Origin: Anadara kagoshimensis
Taxonomy: Eukaryota; Mollusca; Bivalvia; Arcoida; Arcidae
Assembly: GCA_021292105.1 (NCBI GenBank)
Contig: CM037870.1
Span: 17,539,087-17,603,086, forward strand
Reading direction: 5' to 3'
Length of the DNA: 64,000 nt
This document shows positions 23,466 through 35,372 of the stretch, in pieces. The notes under the pieces were generated by a model. The model saw only the letters and a program-made list of their open reading frames with translations. It did no database searches and had not been told where the DNA came from. How positions within the stretch are numbered: position 1 is the stretch's first letter; each line of letters begins with the position of its first letter. The position numbers and the translations under genes were made by a program.

Positions 23466-23966
23466 TAGGCTTAAGTCCATATTTACACGGGAAGTGTTTC
23501 ACTACACTATACACTGAATGTGATATGTATATGTCATGCTGCGCAGTCCGGTTGAGCGGCGGGCACTGCAGACGGCTTGTTGGTGGGGATCGTTGCCCAA
23601 TCACTTGTTTTCCTGTCTCGCTTGCCGTTCGATTGGAAATGTGCTAGCATCTAATTTACTGGTATACGTGTATGTCCGCGCAACACGGTCTAGTTGGATA
23701 GCAGGTATTGCATGTAACTTGTTGGTGGGGATAGCTTGCCCAACCACTGGATCGCCTGCTCTGCCTGCTGTTGATCTAGAAGCGTGCCGCATAAATGCAC
23801 GTATATAAAAATATCTTGTTTCTATGTAAATATTATGTATAATCAAAATTTGTTTGTTTGTGTAATTATGTTTAAATTTATTGTTTATGTTCTGTGTTTA
23901 TAATTTTCTTAAAATCACATTGTAATCTCTTTAATAGAGGAAATAAAGATATGATGATGATGATGA

Positions 23967-25683
23967 ACCATTCTTATACAAGTTATAACAAAATGGTATC
24001 TTTTGGAGAACCGTAACCATTCCTATATAAGTTATAACAAAATGGTATCTTTTAGAGAACCGTAAACATTCCTATACAAGTTATAACAAAATGATATCTT
24101 TTGGAGAACCGTAAACATTCCTATACAAGTTATAACAAAATGGTATCTTTTGGAGAACCGTAACCATTCCTATACAAGTTATAACAAAATGATATCTTTT
24201 GGAGAACCGTAACCATTCCTATACAAGTTATAACAAAATGATATCTTTTGGAGAACCGTAACCATTCCTATATAAGTTATAGCAAAATGGTATCTTTTGG
24301 AGAACCGTAACCATTCCTATATAAGTTATAGCAAAATGGTATCTTTTGGAGAACCGTAACCATTCCTATACAAGTTATAACAAAATGATATCTTTTGGAG
24401 AACCGTAACCATTCCTATACAAGTAATAACAAAATGATATCTTTTGGAGAACCGTAACCATTCCTATACAAGTTATAACAAAATGATATCTTTTGGGGAA
24501 CCCTAACCATTCCTATACAAGTAATAACAAAATGATATCTTTTGTAGAACAGTAACCATTCCTATACAAGTTATAACAAAATGATATCTTTTGGGGAACC
24601 CTAACCATTCCTATACAAGTAATAACAAAATGATATCTTTTGGAGAACCGTAACCATTCCTATACAAGTTATAACAAAATGGTATCTTTTGTAGAACAGT
24701 AACCATTCCTATACAAGTTATAACAAAATGATATCTTTTGGGGAACCCTAACCATTCCTATACAAGTTATAACAAAATGATATCTTTTGGGGAACCCTAA
24801 CCATTCCTATACAAGTTATAACAAAATGGTATCTTTTGGGGAACCCTAACCATTCCTATACAAGTTATAACAAAATGGTATCTTTTGGAGAACCGTAACT
24901 ATTCCTATACAAGTTATAACAAAATGGTATCTTTTGGAGAACCGTAACTATTCCTATACAAGTTATAACAAAATGGTATCTTTTGTAGAACAGTAACCAT
25001 TCCTATATAAGTTATAACAAAATGATATCTTTTGGAGAACCCTAACCATTCCTATACAAGTTATAACAAAATGGTATCTTTTGGAGAACCGTAACCATTT
25101 ACATGTATATACAAGTTATAACAAAATGATATCTTTTGGAGAACCGTAACCATTCCTATACAAGTTATAACAAAATCGTATCTTTTGGAGAACCGTAACC
25201 ATTCCTATACAAGTTATAACACAATGGTATCTTTTGGAGAACCGTAACCATTCCTATACAAGTTATAACAAAATGATATCTTTTGGAGAACCGTAACCAT
25301 TCCTATACAAGTTATAACAAAATGATATCTTTTGAAGAACCGTAACAATTCCTATACAAGTTATAAGAAGATGATATCTTTTGGGGAACCTTAACCATTC
25401 ATATACAAGTTATAACAAAATGATATCTTTTGAAGAACCGTAACAATTCCTATACAAGTTATAAGAAGATGATATCTTTTGGGGAACCTTAACCATTCAT
25501 ATACAAGTTATAACAAAATGATATCTTTTGGAGAACCGTAACAATTTCCATACAAGTTATAACAAAATGATATCTTTTGGGGAACCTAAACTATTCATAT
25601 ACAAGATATAACAAAATGATATCTTTTGAAGAACCGTAACCATTTCCATACAAGTTATAACAAAATGGTATCTTTTGAAGAAA
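23967..25683. repeat. 49-bp satellite array, right segment
   Basis: About 35 more monomers of the same unit. Variants such as GGGGAACCCTAACC and GTAGAACAGTAACC recur in blocks, suggesting local amplification of multi-monomer units. Most monomers contain GATATC or GGTATC. The array ends at about 25683 in TTTTGAAGAAATTATTTTG. Confidence 0.92.
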
Positions 25684-25689
25684 TTATTT

Positions 25690-26300
25690 TGAAAATGAAC
25701 TGAACAGAAAGTAGTAGTAAATATAGATCGAAACGTTTATCATCAGTCATGGCGAAGCTTTCAATATTGCTTTGCGTCCTTCAACACAAGTGACAATGAA
25801 CGAAACAGAAAACATGATCAGATGCATAAGCTGAGCGTAGTCACAGTAAATATGGCTTAAACGTTTATCATCGTCTGTTTTATTGAAGGTATTCATCTTT
25901 TCAGTCATGACAAATTCTTTTAATATGACACAAATCGCCTTTATTACAAGGGACTATGAACGTTTTTTTCTATGAAATTTAAAAATGTACTGAAAAAAGC
26001 TGAGCAATTGTCACAGAAAGTACGGATAAAAATGGATACCATCTTCAGTTTGATTGGAGTTGTTCATCAAGTCAGTCATGACGAATCCTTTTAAAATGAC
26101 ACAAAATGTCCTTCACCACAAGGGACTATGAACGTTTTTTCAATGAAACGGAAAAAATGTTCTGAAAAATAAGCTGAACAGAAAGTCACAGAAAATACAG
26201 TTCAAAATGGATATCATCTTCAGTTTGATTGCAGATGTTAAACTATTGAGTCATTGTGAAGCCTTCAATAATGACCTTCACCACAAGTGACAAGACGCCT
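25690..26300. repeat. ~175-bp minisatellite next to the satellite
   Basis: Words such as TCAGTCATGACGAATCCTTT, ACACAAAATGTCCTTCACCA and CATCTTCAGTTTGATTG recur with a period near 175 bp for about 3.3 units. The first unit is shorter. Confidence 0.8.
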
Positions 26301-26304
26301 TCCA

Positions 26305-26485
26305 GTTTTAATTGGTGTTATAATAAAAAACAAACATACTAATACATGTCCAAATCACAATCCAGAAGCAAAATAAAAATTTTGAAACTGACAAGTTAAG
26401 TTAAACACGTAAACTTCCATCAAAGACGTGGGGCCGGGTGCTTCGGAAGGGTAAGCACCTCCTGTTTAGCTAGCTACACTCGCCA
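26305..26485 (-). repeat. Dispersed repeat family D, inverted copy
   Basis: ACAAACATACTAATACATGT at the left, AATCACAATCCAGAAGCAAA in the middle and TTCGGAAGGGTAAGCACCTC at the right match the complement of the 34.9-kb copy. Confidence 0.6.
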
Positions 26486-27225
26486 CGTGTGATATAAGGA
26501 TAAAATAAAATAAATTTCACAGGTATTTTTAAAATGTTTTCTGAACATCACCGTATCACAAACTACTTGAAAGACAGAATAGTCAGTGGGCAACCACAGA
26601 TTGTATGTGACCTGCAGATGAATGGCTGTAAATGTGTTTTGTGCTAATTCTAATGTTCAAAGGGTCAATAATTTCAGGTAAATGAGCTAACCAACTCGGG
26701 TTAACGATATGCGCATCTCCTATCAATGTTGATGCTTTGACCTAAGTTTTATGAAATAGTGTTTCATAGTTTTTGAGAATTAGCGCAGACTAGTGGCGTA
26801 GCGTGCATATAAGCCACTCATCCTGTGCTTGCACATAAATTTTTGATAAAAAATATCAGTCTGTCATCAAGTACAAATGAAACTAAAGTACAAAATATTG
26901 CAAAAAAAAAAAAAAAAAAAATGTTTGTTTTTTTCAAATCTTGAACAGAAATAGTGATAATCCAAAATGTTTGTCTAACTAGGACGATAAGCCATGTGCA
27001 TTTTCTTGTGATGCACGGGAGCACAAATACCCAGAGTCCAGCTCAAATTACTGCAATGAAGATATACGGAATGAAAGCATCTTCAGCTTGGGTAAATAAA
27101 TTCAGTTTCCCAATTAGGACACTATTCCTAAGGTAATTATTCCATAATCCATAGACCCGGTAAAAATGTCTATATATCTTTGATCAATGGTGTTGTAACG
27201 TTGCTAACACATTATGATCAGACAG
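26486..27225. other. Non-coding DNA, nothing recognised
   Basis: Contains a run of about 20 A at 26901-26920. The ORFs are short and unsupported. Confidence 0.5.
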
Positions 27226-27395
27226 CAAGATTGATTTATTGAATAAGATTTTACGTCCAAGTCAAGAATATTTTACTTATAATAAATATCAAGAGATCAC
27301 CAGCTGTAGGTGAAATGACAGAAGCAGTTTTCTTAATGTTTAACGTTGCAACACCTACTGTTAGACAGGCATCAGTTTTAAGGTCTCATTAAAAG
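27226..27395 (-). mobile_element. SINE family A fragment (tail end)
   Basis: GATTTATTGAATAAGATTTT, CGTCCAAGTCAAGAATATTT and GATCACCAGCTGTAGGTG match the tail of the 10.4-kb copy. The tRNA-like head is missing. Confidence 0.55.
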
Positions 27396-28409
27396 CACCC
27401 ATGACAAAATTTAATAATTTAAACCCTTTTTATCCATGTAAATATTGATTTGGAATGCAGAAAATGCACCAAATTACTCCAGTTTTTACCAAATTTTCCG
27501 GGGAAAGAGGGTGTCATGCCCCTGTAACAACTTAGTAAGGACACAACTACAGCATGTTTGGTGCCTTTGGAGTAGTAATGTGGCAATTTTGGCACCAGAT
27601 TTGTACACGAACTCCTTTCTGGCTACGCCACTGCAGACAATAATTTCGGATGGATTGAAACTCGAATTTTATATCCACTTTTTCTCAGAAAGGCGGGGGA
27701 TAGAAATAAGCATATGGCAAAATAATGCATCGTCGAATGGTTGTGGAGCGAATTAAAATTGTTGGTTGGGGACACGCCAGATAAATAGTGCGTTACTGCA
27801 TTTAAAATCTTGGGGTAAAGTTTTTCGGCGATACTTCTATCGTTGGTTGAACCAGAGCTTTTATCACGGATATGTTCGTTAAGTCTTATAGTAGAATCTT
27901 TAAAGTGTAGAAAAATTGCTTGGATTTTACATACAAGTATCCTATATACCGCAACAGAAATATGGTCACTCCATGGTTATGCATTTTGTTAATTTTTTTT
28001 GTATAACAAAAATTATGTTTTGATAAATTTAAGGCTTGTTATACTGATTCATGTGTATTTACACCCATAAGATAAAACCCGATACAAAATACTAGTAAAT
28101 TTTACACGAATATAACGGACACGCTTACAACGAATACAATACATGGATAGTACGAAGCCGCTCCTCTATATAAATCTATATGTTACAATTTAACGAATTT
28201 GCTTTATAACGAAGCTAAAGATAGAGTCACTGGACTTCGCTATAAACGTGTTTTACTGTAATAATGGTTAATATAAATCACATAAAAACATCCAAAAAGA
28301 CCTCACATCACTGAATATAATCATATTCACTGCCAAAGTCGGAGCCATTTTTCGCAATGTTATCTTATTTTACCCGTTCGTTGTGCGGTGTTCCTGGTTG
28401 CTTTTGGCT
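27396..28409. other. Non-coding DNA, nothing firm
   Basis: At 28100-28270 there are words (TATAACGGACACGC, AACGAATTTGC, GCTATAAACGTGTTTTACTG) of a type often seen in dispersed repeats, but no second copy in the window supports a family. The 103-codon ORF at 27445-27756 shows no recognisable features. Confidence 0.45.
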
Positions 28410-28414
28410 AAATT

Positions 28415-28750
28415 GTTGTTGTAATGTTGTTTAACGACGCATCAGTGATTTGAAGCTATTCGTCACGATATCGAGTTTATTCATCTCTTAGGTTGATTTA
28501 AGAAAAAGTTCATGTATGCGTGATTATGCGAGTGGTTTATGGTGCCGTGTACTCGGTTCGACTTTAAGGTGCTTGGTCGGTCAGTACGTCGCAGACAAGC
28601 ATACCACTCTTCTTAAAGCCTAGTGCCAGCCAATCTCAAATTTTAAGTCTTATGAACATGAATCGGTATTTTGAAGAATGATCCGACAAGGGTTCGAACC
28701 CAGTACCTACCGCTTTTGCTTTTGGTTATCAATGTGTGCGACTAGTTTTA
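28415..28750 (-). mobile_element. SINE family B, old copy
   Basis: GTTGTTTAACGACGCATCAGTGATTT at the left and GGGTTCGAACCC (inverted B box) near 28690 match the layout of the two younger B copies, with many differences. Target duplications are not visible. Confidence 0.6.
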
Positions 28751-29433
28751 GCCACAAATCTCTACATTCTCCATTTGTGTGCGATACTTTTGAATAATTA
28801 AGCGAACACAAATTGATCGAAATTGATCATGGTCAAGCCGATCTATTCGATATTTCTATCATATGCTTGGCATTGATTCGTGCGCATATTGCAATACTAT
28901 ATACAGTACAGACCTGTCAAAAGTTTAACACCGAGCTATAACTGGCTTCACCATAATATTTTCCATGTCTTGAAATTCTGTGGTCAGTTGTTCGGAGCCT
29001 GATTAGTTAATTAATTGGTTAGTCAAAATTTAAATTTTGCATAGTAGCAGATATATTGTGAAGTCAATGCTGAAATGTTGAAAATGAATAAAGATTCCAT
29101 TATTCCATCAGACTTCGAACAACTGTGTCAAGGTTTGAATTCACAGTTGCTATGGAAACAAGTTAATATAACCCTTTTCGACTTGTTCCCGAATCCATTT
29201 CTAAATGTTTGTAAGTTGAATTATACATTGTATATTGCTTATTTTGAAAATAAAATATTGTTTTTACTTACACTGAGCTAATGAAAGACTGCTGGGCCGA
29301 AATATGGATATGATGTAGTGGTCGAGAAGCTTTTGAGAGAAAGATACCAGCTTCGCGAAGTTACAGGTAACATCGGATAAGGAGGAGTCGAGATGAGCAG
29401 CCGATTCGGCACTAATCCGTCAGGCGCGTAGCT
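28751..29433. other. Non-coding DNA, nothing recognised
   Basis: No repeat with a second copy and no supported ORF. Confidence 0.5.
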
Positions 29434-29447
29434 CCCTATACGCCAGT

Positions 29448-29827
29448 GAGGGCACGGTGGCCTAATGGATAAGACGTCAGTCTTCAAATCCAGGGTCTTT
29501 CACCGCTGTGAGTTCGAGTCCCGCTCGGACCACATGTGGGAAAGTGAATTTTCCTTGCCGTTGACCTTTACTGATTCACCTGGTATCAGTATAATGGACT
29601 GGGGGAGTGGTACGCTTGTCTGCGGTGTACTGACTCTGTGAGCTAGCACGGTAAAGTCGCCCTGAGTGCACGCTAGTACAAGGCAGACCATACAACACAC
29701 TCGCACTTCACATGCATACACAAAATTGTTCATAGATTAATCCATAGAGATTAATTAAATAGTTCTCGTCGCAAATAGCTGAAAAATTGCTGATGCGACG
29801 TTAAGCAACATTCAACCAACCAACCAA
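29448..29827 (+). mobile_element. SINE family B, young copy with 14-bp TSD
   Basis: The head GGGCACGGTGGCCTAATGGA (A box) and GTGAGTTCGAGTCCCGCTC (B box) is tRNA-like. The body includes CACATGTGGGAAAGTGAATT and CTGAGTGCACGCTAGTACAA. The tail is GTTAAGCAACATTCAACCAA with (CCAA)n. CCCTATACGCCAGT flanks it exactly at 29434-29447 and 29828-29841. The perfect duplication indicates a recent insertion. Confidence 0.92.
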
Positions 29828-29841
29828 CCCTATACGCCAGT

Positions 29842-30534
29842 ACGCCACGGCGTCCACACAATTTTTTAAATAAAATTTTCATCTTTTTAATATGATTTCT
29901 GCTCTAACCATTCCTTCACAGTGATATTAATTCTCTTACAAATGCAAAAAAATAATTCGTCTAACTTATATTTTATCGTTGCGATCCGGTAAAAGTTCCA
30001 ATCGCTAGATCGTTTTCAGGCTTTGGTTTAAAATTTATTGTTACTTATTCAGTATTTACTTGTATTCTTTCACAAAAACGGTAAGCGAAGACACAGATAT
30101 CTAGTGTTGAACAGCGATTCTGCTTATTTTGTCAAGCACTATATGGATTCCAAACAGAAATATACCGAAGATACCATAAAAAGTTAGAATTTTTGATAGA
30201 CAACATATTGTGATATAGTTTTCCAACAAACAACCTGTAAACCAATGGATACGAAATGTGCATCATTGCTTGCTTATTTGTTTCTTTATACGTATCAAGC
30301 AGAAATTATGCAGAACCTTCATAAATATTTAGAGAAGACTTGCCATTCAACTCCACATAGGATATATAGATGGCGATCTATCTCTTAATGGTCCAATAGT
30401 TAGAGATTATGTAAATTCCATCTAACACAGTGAGCTTGAAATAAAAGATACGACGACTGATTCTTCAAGTTATTCTTCATATTTAGACCCATGCATCAAT
30501 TATGGCGTCAACGAAAAGCTACATATGTAGCAAT
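29842..30534. other. Non-coding DNA, nothing recognised
   Basis: AT-rich, with no supported ORF or repeat. Confidence 0.5.
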
Positions 30535-31606
30535 ATACCCACTGTGGTACAGCGTACACGGGATATTAAAGCATAAAATGAGCAAAACAGCCAGTGTAAA
30601 CAACACCAGCGCTAGTCGAAAGCCGATTTTTGGCTTATCTGTTCATTTTAACATGTGATTGTGTATTGGGTCATCAATCGGACACATAAATGATTCTATT
30701 GAAATAGTTAACTGCATCTGATACACTGTTTAAACTTTGAAACAAATTGATGAAGCGCAAGTGCTCACCTGTGATTTTGACGTCGCTGGGAGTTTCTTTC
30801 CAATATTTCAAATATTACCCGATAATTAAAAATTCTGAAGCGTACAATTCCTCTAGGATGTTAAGAACTACAGTCCACCAAATTTCAGCTCAATATTGAG
30901 ATATAAAGGAGCAGGAGACGTTGGAGGATAAACACGGTGTACTGGGAATTGCAAAAAGGTGTACTGGGTATTGGCAATTAAGGAGCAAATAGGTGTACTG
31001 GGAATTGAGAGGTCAAATATCTTGCCAGCATTCGTGTTTTAATGAATTTATATAGAAATTTATACTTCTTTTTCAATGACAAACAAAACAAAATTATCTA
31101 GTGAAAATCTTCAACATCTGTAATTAATCATGCATTATAGACGAGATGAAGATGAAACATACATAGACCACACCTTAAACCATATTTCCCCGATATATAG
31201 ATCTATAAGTGTTTACGAAACCATTACAATGGCCCATGTGTAATGTCAAAATATAATCCGTTCTTAAAGTTTGACAGTGACATAGCAAATGCAACTAGTG
31301 AAAGTAAAGAAAAAACTTTGTAGTTTGGAACTGAGCAGGAAAATGAAGATTACAATTTGAGAAATCTTTTAAAATATTTAACCTAATGTCATTAGATCGA
31401 ATCGACCAGCTAAAATATGACTTATTTATATCAAAGGTCAAGATGAGACAGTCGTCGGAAGAAAACAGATCCACAAATGTGACGAGAGTAACACGTCTTG
31501 AAACTGATTTATAAATAAATAGTTTTAACAATATAACACATTTTTTCATTTTTAATATGTTAAACATAGTTCATAGTGTCATGTGTTAATTTTGAATTTC
31601 TATTTA

Positions 31607-32112
31607 CGAGGGCGAATCAATAAGAAACCAGCTTAACCTTTTTCCGGATTAGATCCACTCTTCTTTTAATGTAATTCAGTGCCCTCTAGTGTGATGCACT
31701 TATCCATCACCCCAGAACTGAAAAAGACAGGGTCATTTCCATTGACCACTCCTCAACTGTTTCACGACTTCTTGGTCAGATCTGAATGACGTCCTCGGGT
31801 ATCATTTTTCAATTTTGGGAACAGAAGAAGTCGCTACGAGCTAGGCAGAATGTGGTATTAATTTCGTCCCCACAGCCTTCATTGTAACTTTGCAACTGTG
31901 TACTCTTTGCGTTGTCCTGTTGCGGCGGTTTCACGGATATCAGTTCTCGGGTGGTCTAGCAAGTTTGCATAGTACGCTCCAGTTATTGTACTTCTCTTTG
32001 GTTAAAAGCCACACACAATAACACTTTTTGCGTCCCAAAATACTGTGGCCATCACCTTGCCAGTAGACTAATGCTTCTTAACCTTCTTTGGCCTAGGAGA
32101 CCCAGGTCCTAT
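31607..32112 (-). mobile_element. mariner relic, C-terminal half and 3' TIR
   Basis: On the minus strand it encodes GKVMATVFWDAKSVIVCGF and STITGAYYANLLD, diagnostic of mariner transposase. Several stops and frame changes follow. The end CGAGGGCGAATCAATAAG at 31607 looks like a mariner TIR and lies next to TA (31605-31606). Confidence 0.8.
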
Positions 32113-32678
32113 CCACTGACGACTCTGTTCTTTATTGTCTGGCTCATATTATTGTACCAAATCTCATATACAGTCTTTAGACACAAAAGAAAATCATCTT
32201 TTGACATAAACGCTTCAACAAGGCGCTATATACTGATACTTTGGTTGTCAAAAATCCGCTCGATAGATTTTTTTAATTCATGTGTTCAGAAAGCAAATAT
32301 AGTTTTATCAAATAATATAGAAAAATCCTAATGTCAACCGATTCGATTTTCTGCAAATCCACGATGAAAGCTCAAATTTCATATCTACATGTATTCAAAA
32401 TTTCCAGTTTTTAGACACTGCCATTTTAGGCCTGTTAGTTTATCATATTACTACGCGAATAACCATAGCATTTCAGAAATAATGCACTAGGTAAAATATT
32501 ATATACATTTTTTTATTCCTTAATATCGGATGTGCAACTCAAAAATATGTATTCCGTTACGCTCTGCAAAAAAGTGCCTAAAACTATACGACACCTCGAT
32601 ACGCGTGTATTTTGTATCCAGGTATAAACATTGAAACAAGGCACAAAATAATGGCCGTGTTGGACAATCGGAAATGGG

Positions 32679-33027
32679 TTGGTTGGGTTAAATGTTGCTT
32701 AACGTCGCATCAGCAATTTTCCAGCTATTCGCGACGAGAATTTTTTTATTAATCTATGAACAAGTTCGTGTATGCATGTGTAGTGCGAGTGTGTTTTATG
32801 GTCTGCTTTGTACTAGGGCGCACTCAGGGCGACTTTAACGTGCTAGCTCACAGAGTCAGTATGCCGCAGAAAGCGTGCTACTCCCCAGGCACATTATACT
32901 GATACCAGGTAAACCAGTAAAGGCCAACGGCAAGAAAATTCACTTTCCCACATGTGGTCTGAGCGGGACTCGAACACACAGCGGTGAGGAACTTGGATTT
33001 GTAGATGTCTTATTCATTAGGCACTCT
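32679..33027 (-). mobile_element. SINE family B, young inverted copy with 14-bp TSD
   Basis: It is inverted relative to the 29.4-kb copy: TTGGTTGGGTTAAATGTTGC at the left, GGTCTGAGCGGGACTCGAAC near 32955. CAATCGGAAATGGG flanks it exactly at 32665-32678 and 33028-33041. It lies inside the CACTGTGG element and is younger than it. Confidence 0.92.
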
Positions 33028-33549
33028 CAATCGGAAATGGGATAGGATGGTCCCTCGTAAAATGAGATAAAAAACTCTACACATTCTAATAAATGTTTTC
33101 ATAATGCTATATGTCTTTTTGAGTCTAGTGACATTAACGTAAAGAACAGCTTGTATTGAAGCCAGTATGTTCTATGTAAATGCAACCTACATACTGATAA
33201 CGGTGCACAATTCCGGCCACTCATAAGTGATGCTGTTTAAAACGTGATATATTTTACCTTGAATCGGCAATTTTTAATCATTATATAGACAAGAACAATT
33301 TCTAATAATACTAATAAAGTATTATGCATATACCAAGCACCAACTGGCTGCAGTTTCACTATCATTTCTTAAGATTTGTCTGATTTAAATAGTCTACTTT
33401 TTGGAACAGCACATCTTTACTGAGCTTTCCCCCATTTCTTGAGTTTAATAATTTTCCGTAACTGCATCATAAGTGATGAATAGTATGTGTCATTGATTGT
33501 TTGTCCCTTTTGGAGATAACCTACCATCAGATATGATCAGCATCACTGG

Positions 33550-33960
33550 AAGCCGAGGTCATACCCTCTCCAGCTGATGTAACAGTATTGGTCTTTTTTC
33601 AGGGTGATCAAGTGTAAACTTTGGCCACTGGGGTGAAATGATGAACCCACGTTTCATCCATAGTAACTAATCTCTGAAAAAAGCACACAACAAAGTGCAC
33701 TTGATGTGCTCTGACCAATTTCAGATGCCTTGGTAAGTTGGTACCCAACTGAAAGCATTTCTCATTGCAAGATTTCTGTCAGAATTAAATGTAATACATG
33801 TATTTCCTGTGAAATGCCAACTGGCTACATACCATTCTGTAACTCGCTTGTCAGTCGTAACAATATCATAAACTTTATTGACCTTCTGGGGTTGCATCAA
33901 TGACAGACCTTCTAGAACAAGGGTCTTTCTGTTGCGTTTAAATCCCACAACCCACATTTT
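33550..33960 (-). mobile_element. mariner relic, N-terminal half
   Basis: The minus strand encodes RNLAMRNAFSWVPTYQ, resembling the 'LGMRKVCARWVP' helix-turn-helix end. It then encodes MDETWVHHFTP at about 33663-33630, the first catalytic Asp block of mariner transposase. It is divergent with stops. It lies in the same orientation and order as the 31.6-32.1 kb half, about 1.4 kb away. Confidence 0.72.
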
Positions 33961-34721
33961 TACTTTTGAATTTGAAGGTCATATTTCCTAGTGGGTACCA
34001 TATTAGTTTTGATATCCTTAAGTGTTAAACATTTTTATGAAAATATTGAATCATTATATGTCTCTTAATATTGGCAATCTACCTAATTCAATTTTGAAAT
34101 CAAGGTTAGAGCCTTTTCTATGAACACCTAATATTAACTTGCACCTGAAACTTATTTATTATTGTATGCACCATGCATACAAACTGTATCATACATTCGC
34201 AATCCCCAATTTCTTTAAAATTGGGACTTGAAAATAATGTTATACACGATTCTCGGTAACCGTAATTTTGCAATTCCCAGTACACTAAACAATGATGAGA
34301 ATCAATTCCCAGTACACCGCGTCGATCTTTCAACGTCTCCTGCTCCTTTATTTGCAATACATTGAGCTGAAATTTGGTCGACATGTAGTTCTTAACATCC
34401 TAGAGGAATTGTACGCTTCAGAATTTTTAATCAAGAAGTGAAAATTGAAATACTGAACAGAAACTCCCGGCGACGTCAAAATCACAGGTGAGCACTTGCG
34501 CTTCATCAATTTGTTTCAAAGTTTAAACAGTGTATCAGATGCAGTTAACTATTTCAATAGAAACGTTTATGTGTCCGATTGATGACCCAATACACAATCA
34601 CATGTTAAAATGAACAGATAAGTCAAAAATTGGCTTTCGACTCCCGCTGGTGTTGTTTACACTGGCTGTTTTGCTCATCTTATGCTTTAATATCCCGTGT
34701 ACGCTGTACCACAGTGATACC

Positions 34722-34864
34722 CACTCCTTCTGTTTATGGTGTATTTGTTTCTCAATACGCTATGGCAGAGTGTGTTCACACAACAGGAGTATGATGTTTT
34801 TGTATCCAAAATTGCTCTGGATATATTTGACATGCCATACTTCCATGGTCCTTTTAATCTTAAT
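34722..34864. other. Short non-coding spacer
   Basis: Nothing recognised between the long-TIR element and repeat D. Confidence 0.5.
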
Positions 34865-35045
34865 TTGACGGGTGCCTGTAGCTAAACAGAAGGTGCTTAC
34901 CCTTCCGGAGAACCCGGCCTCACTTCACCTGGTGGAAGTTCGGAAGTTCGAGTGTTTTTGAAAATTTGTTTGCCAGTGTCACAGTACTTTGCTTTGGGTC
35001 TCTGGTGTGAATATGGATTGGTATGTATTTTTTTTTTTTTTTTGT
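34865..35045 (+). repeat. Dispersed repeat family D copy
   Basis: GGTGCTTACCCTTCCGGAGA, CCTCACTTCACCTGGTGGAA and TATGGATTGGTATG followed by poly-T match the order of the 2.1-kb copy. Confidence 0.65.
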
Positions 35046-35372
35046 GTTCTACTTTTGAATTTGTATTTCATAACAATTAAAAAGTAGCACATGACAATTT
35101 GATTACTTCCTTTTGCGACCGTTCGAGAAACAAAATGACCTTCGTAGTAACATTTTAAAATAACTGTAAAAAAACCCGCCTTCAGATTCCACTAATTTCA
35201 TTTAAAAACGCTACCAGATTGCACCATTTTACATGAATTTTTCCAAATATTCGGGGGGGGGGGTGTGTGTGTCTCATAACCACCGCCCCTGTATGTGTTT
35301 GGTGCGAAATTTTATCCTTATTTGAATCGTCAAAATTTTCACCTAGCTACGCGCCTGTCCGTTATGCCATTA
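35046..35372. other. Non-coding DNA with G run and (TG)n
   Basis: A run of about 10 G followed by a short (GT)n lies at about 35254-35271. No gene. Confidence 0.6.

Larger units (their letters stand above)
22046..23966 (+). mobile_element. 5'-truncated LINE (non-LTR retrotransposon) inside the satellite
   Basis: From 22060 the plus strand encodes reverse-transcriptase palm sequence, RWFDIKQGVRQGGVTSAFLY, followed by the catalytic-type LADDI (normally Y/FxDD) and a thumb. The frame shifts near 22500, continues as NPLTAVSLYNKVIKPSVLYG, meets one stop at 22620-22622, then runs open to 23465. The C-terminal part has a Cys/His knuckle, CNICQLCYTDILQHILCVC. The 3' UTR has a GC-richer direct repeat and the element ends in (ATG)n at about 23947-23966. 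The whole 5' half (endonuclease, ORF1) is absent. The clade is not assigned. Confidence 0.88.
30540..34716. mobile_element. 4.2-kb DNA element with ~450-bp inverted repeats ending in CACTGTGG
   Basis: The left end CACTGTGGTACAGCGTACAC is the exact complement of the right end. The arms (about 30540-31000 and 34270-34716) match at well over 90 percent by eye. ATACC sits directly outside each end (30535-30539 and 34717-34721), a 5-bp target duplication. Five-bp duplications with CAC..GTG termini are typical of Transib/RAG-type transposons, but no such transposase is visible, so the superfamily is an inference. The interior has a split mariner relic and a younger SINE B copy; the rest is unassigned. 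Confidence 0.85.

Noticed and set aside
29448-29530. tRNA gene
   Set aside because: A and B boxes are present, but no full cloverleaf folds and the sequence is the head of a repeated SINE with target duplications.
30540-34716. Calling the long-TIR element a definite RAG/Transib transposon
   Set aside because: Only the ends and the 5-bp duplication fit. There is no readable RAG1/Transib transposase and no RSS-like nonamer was established.
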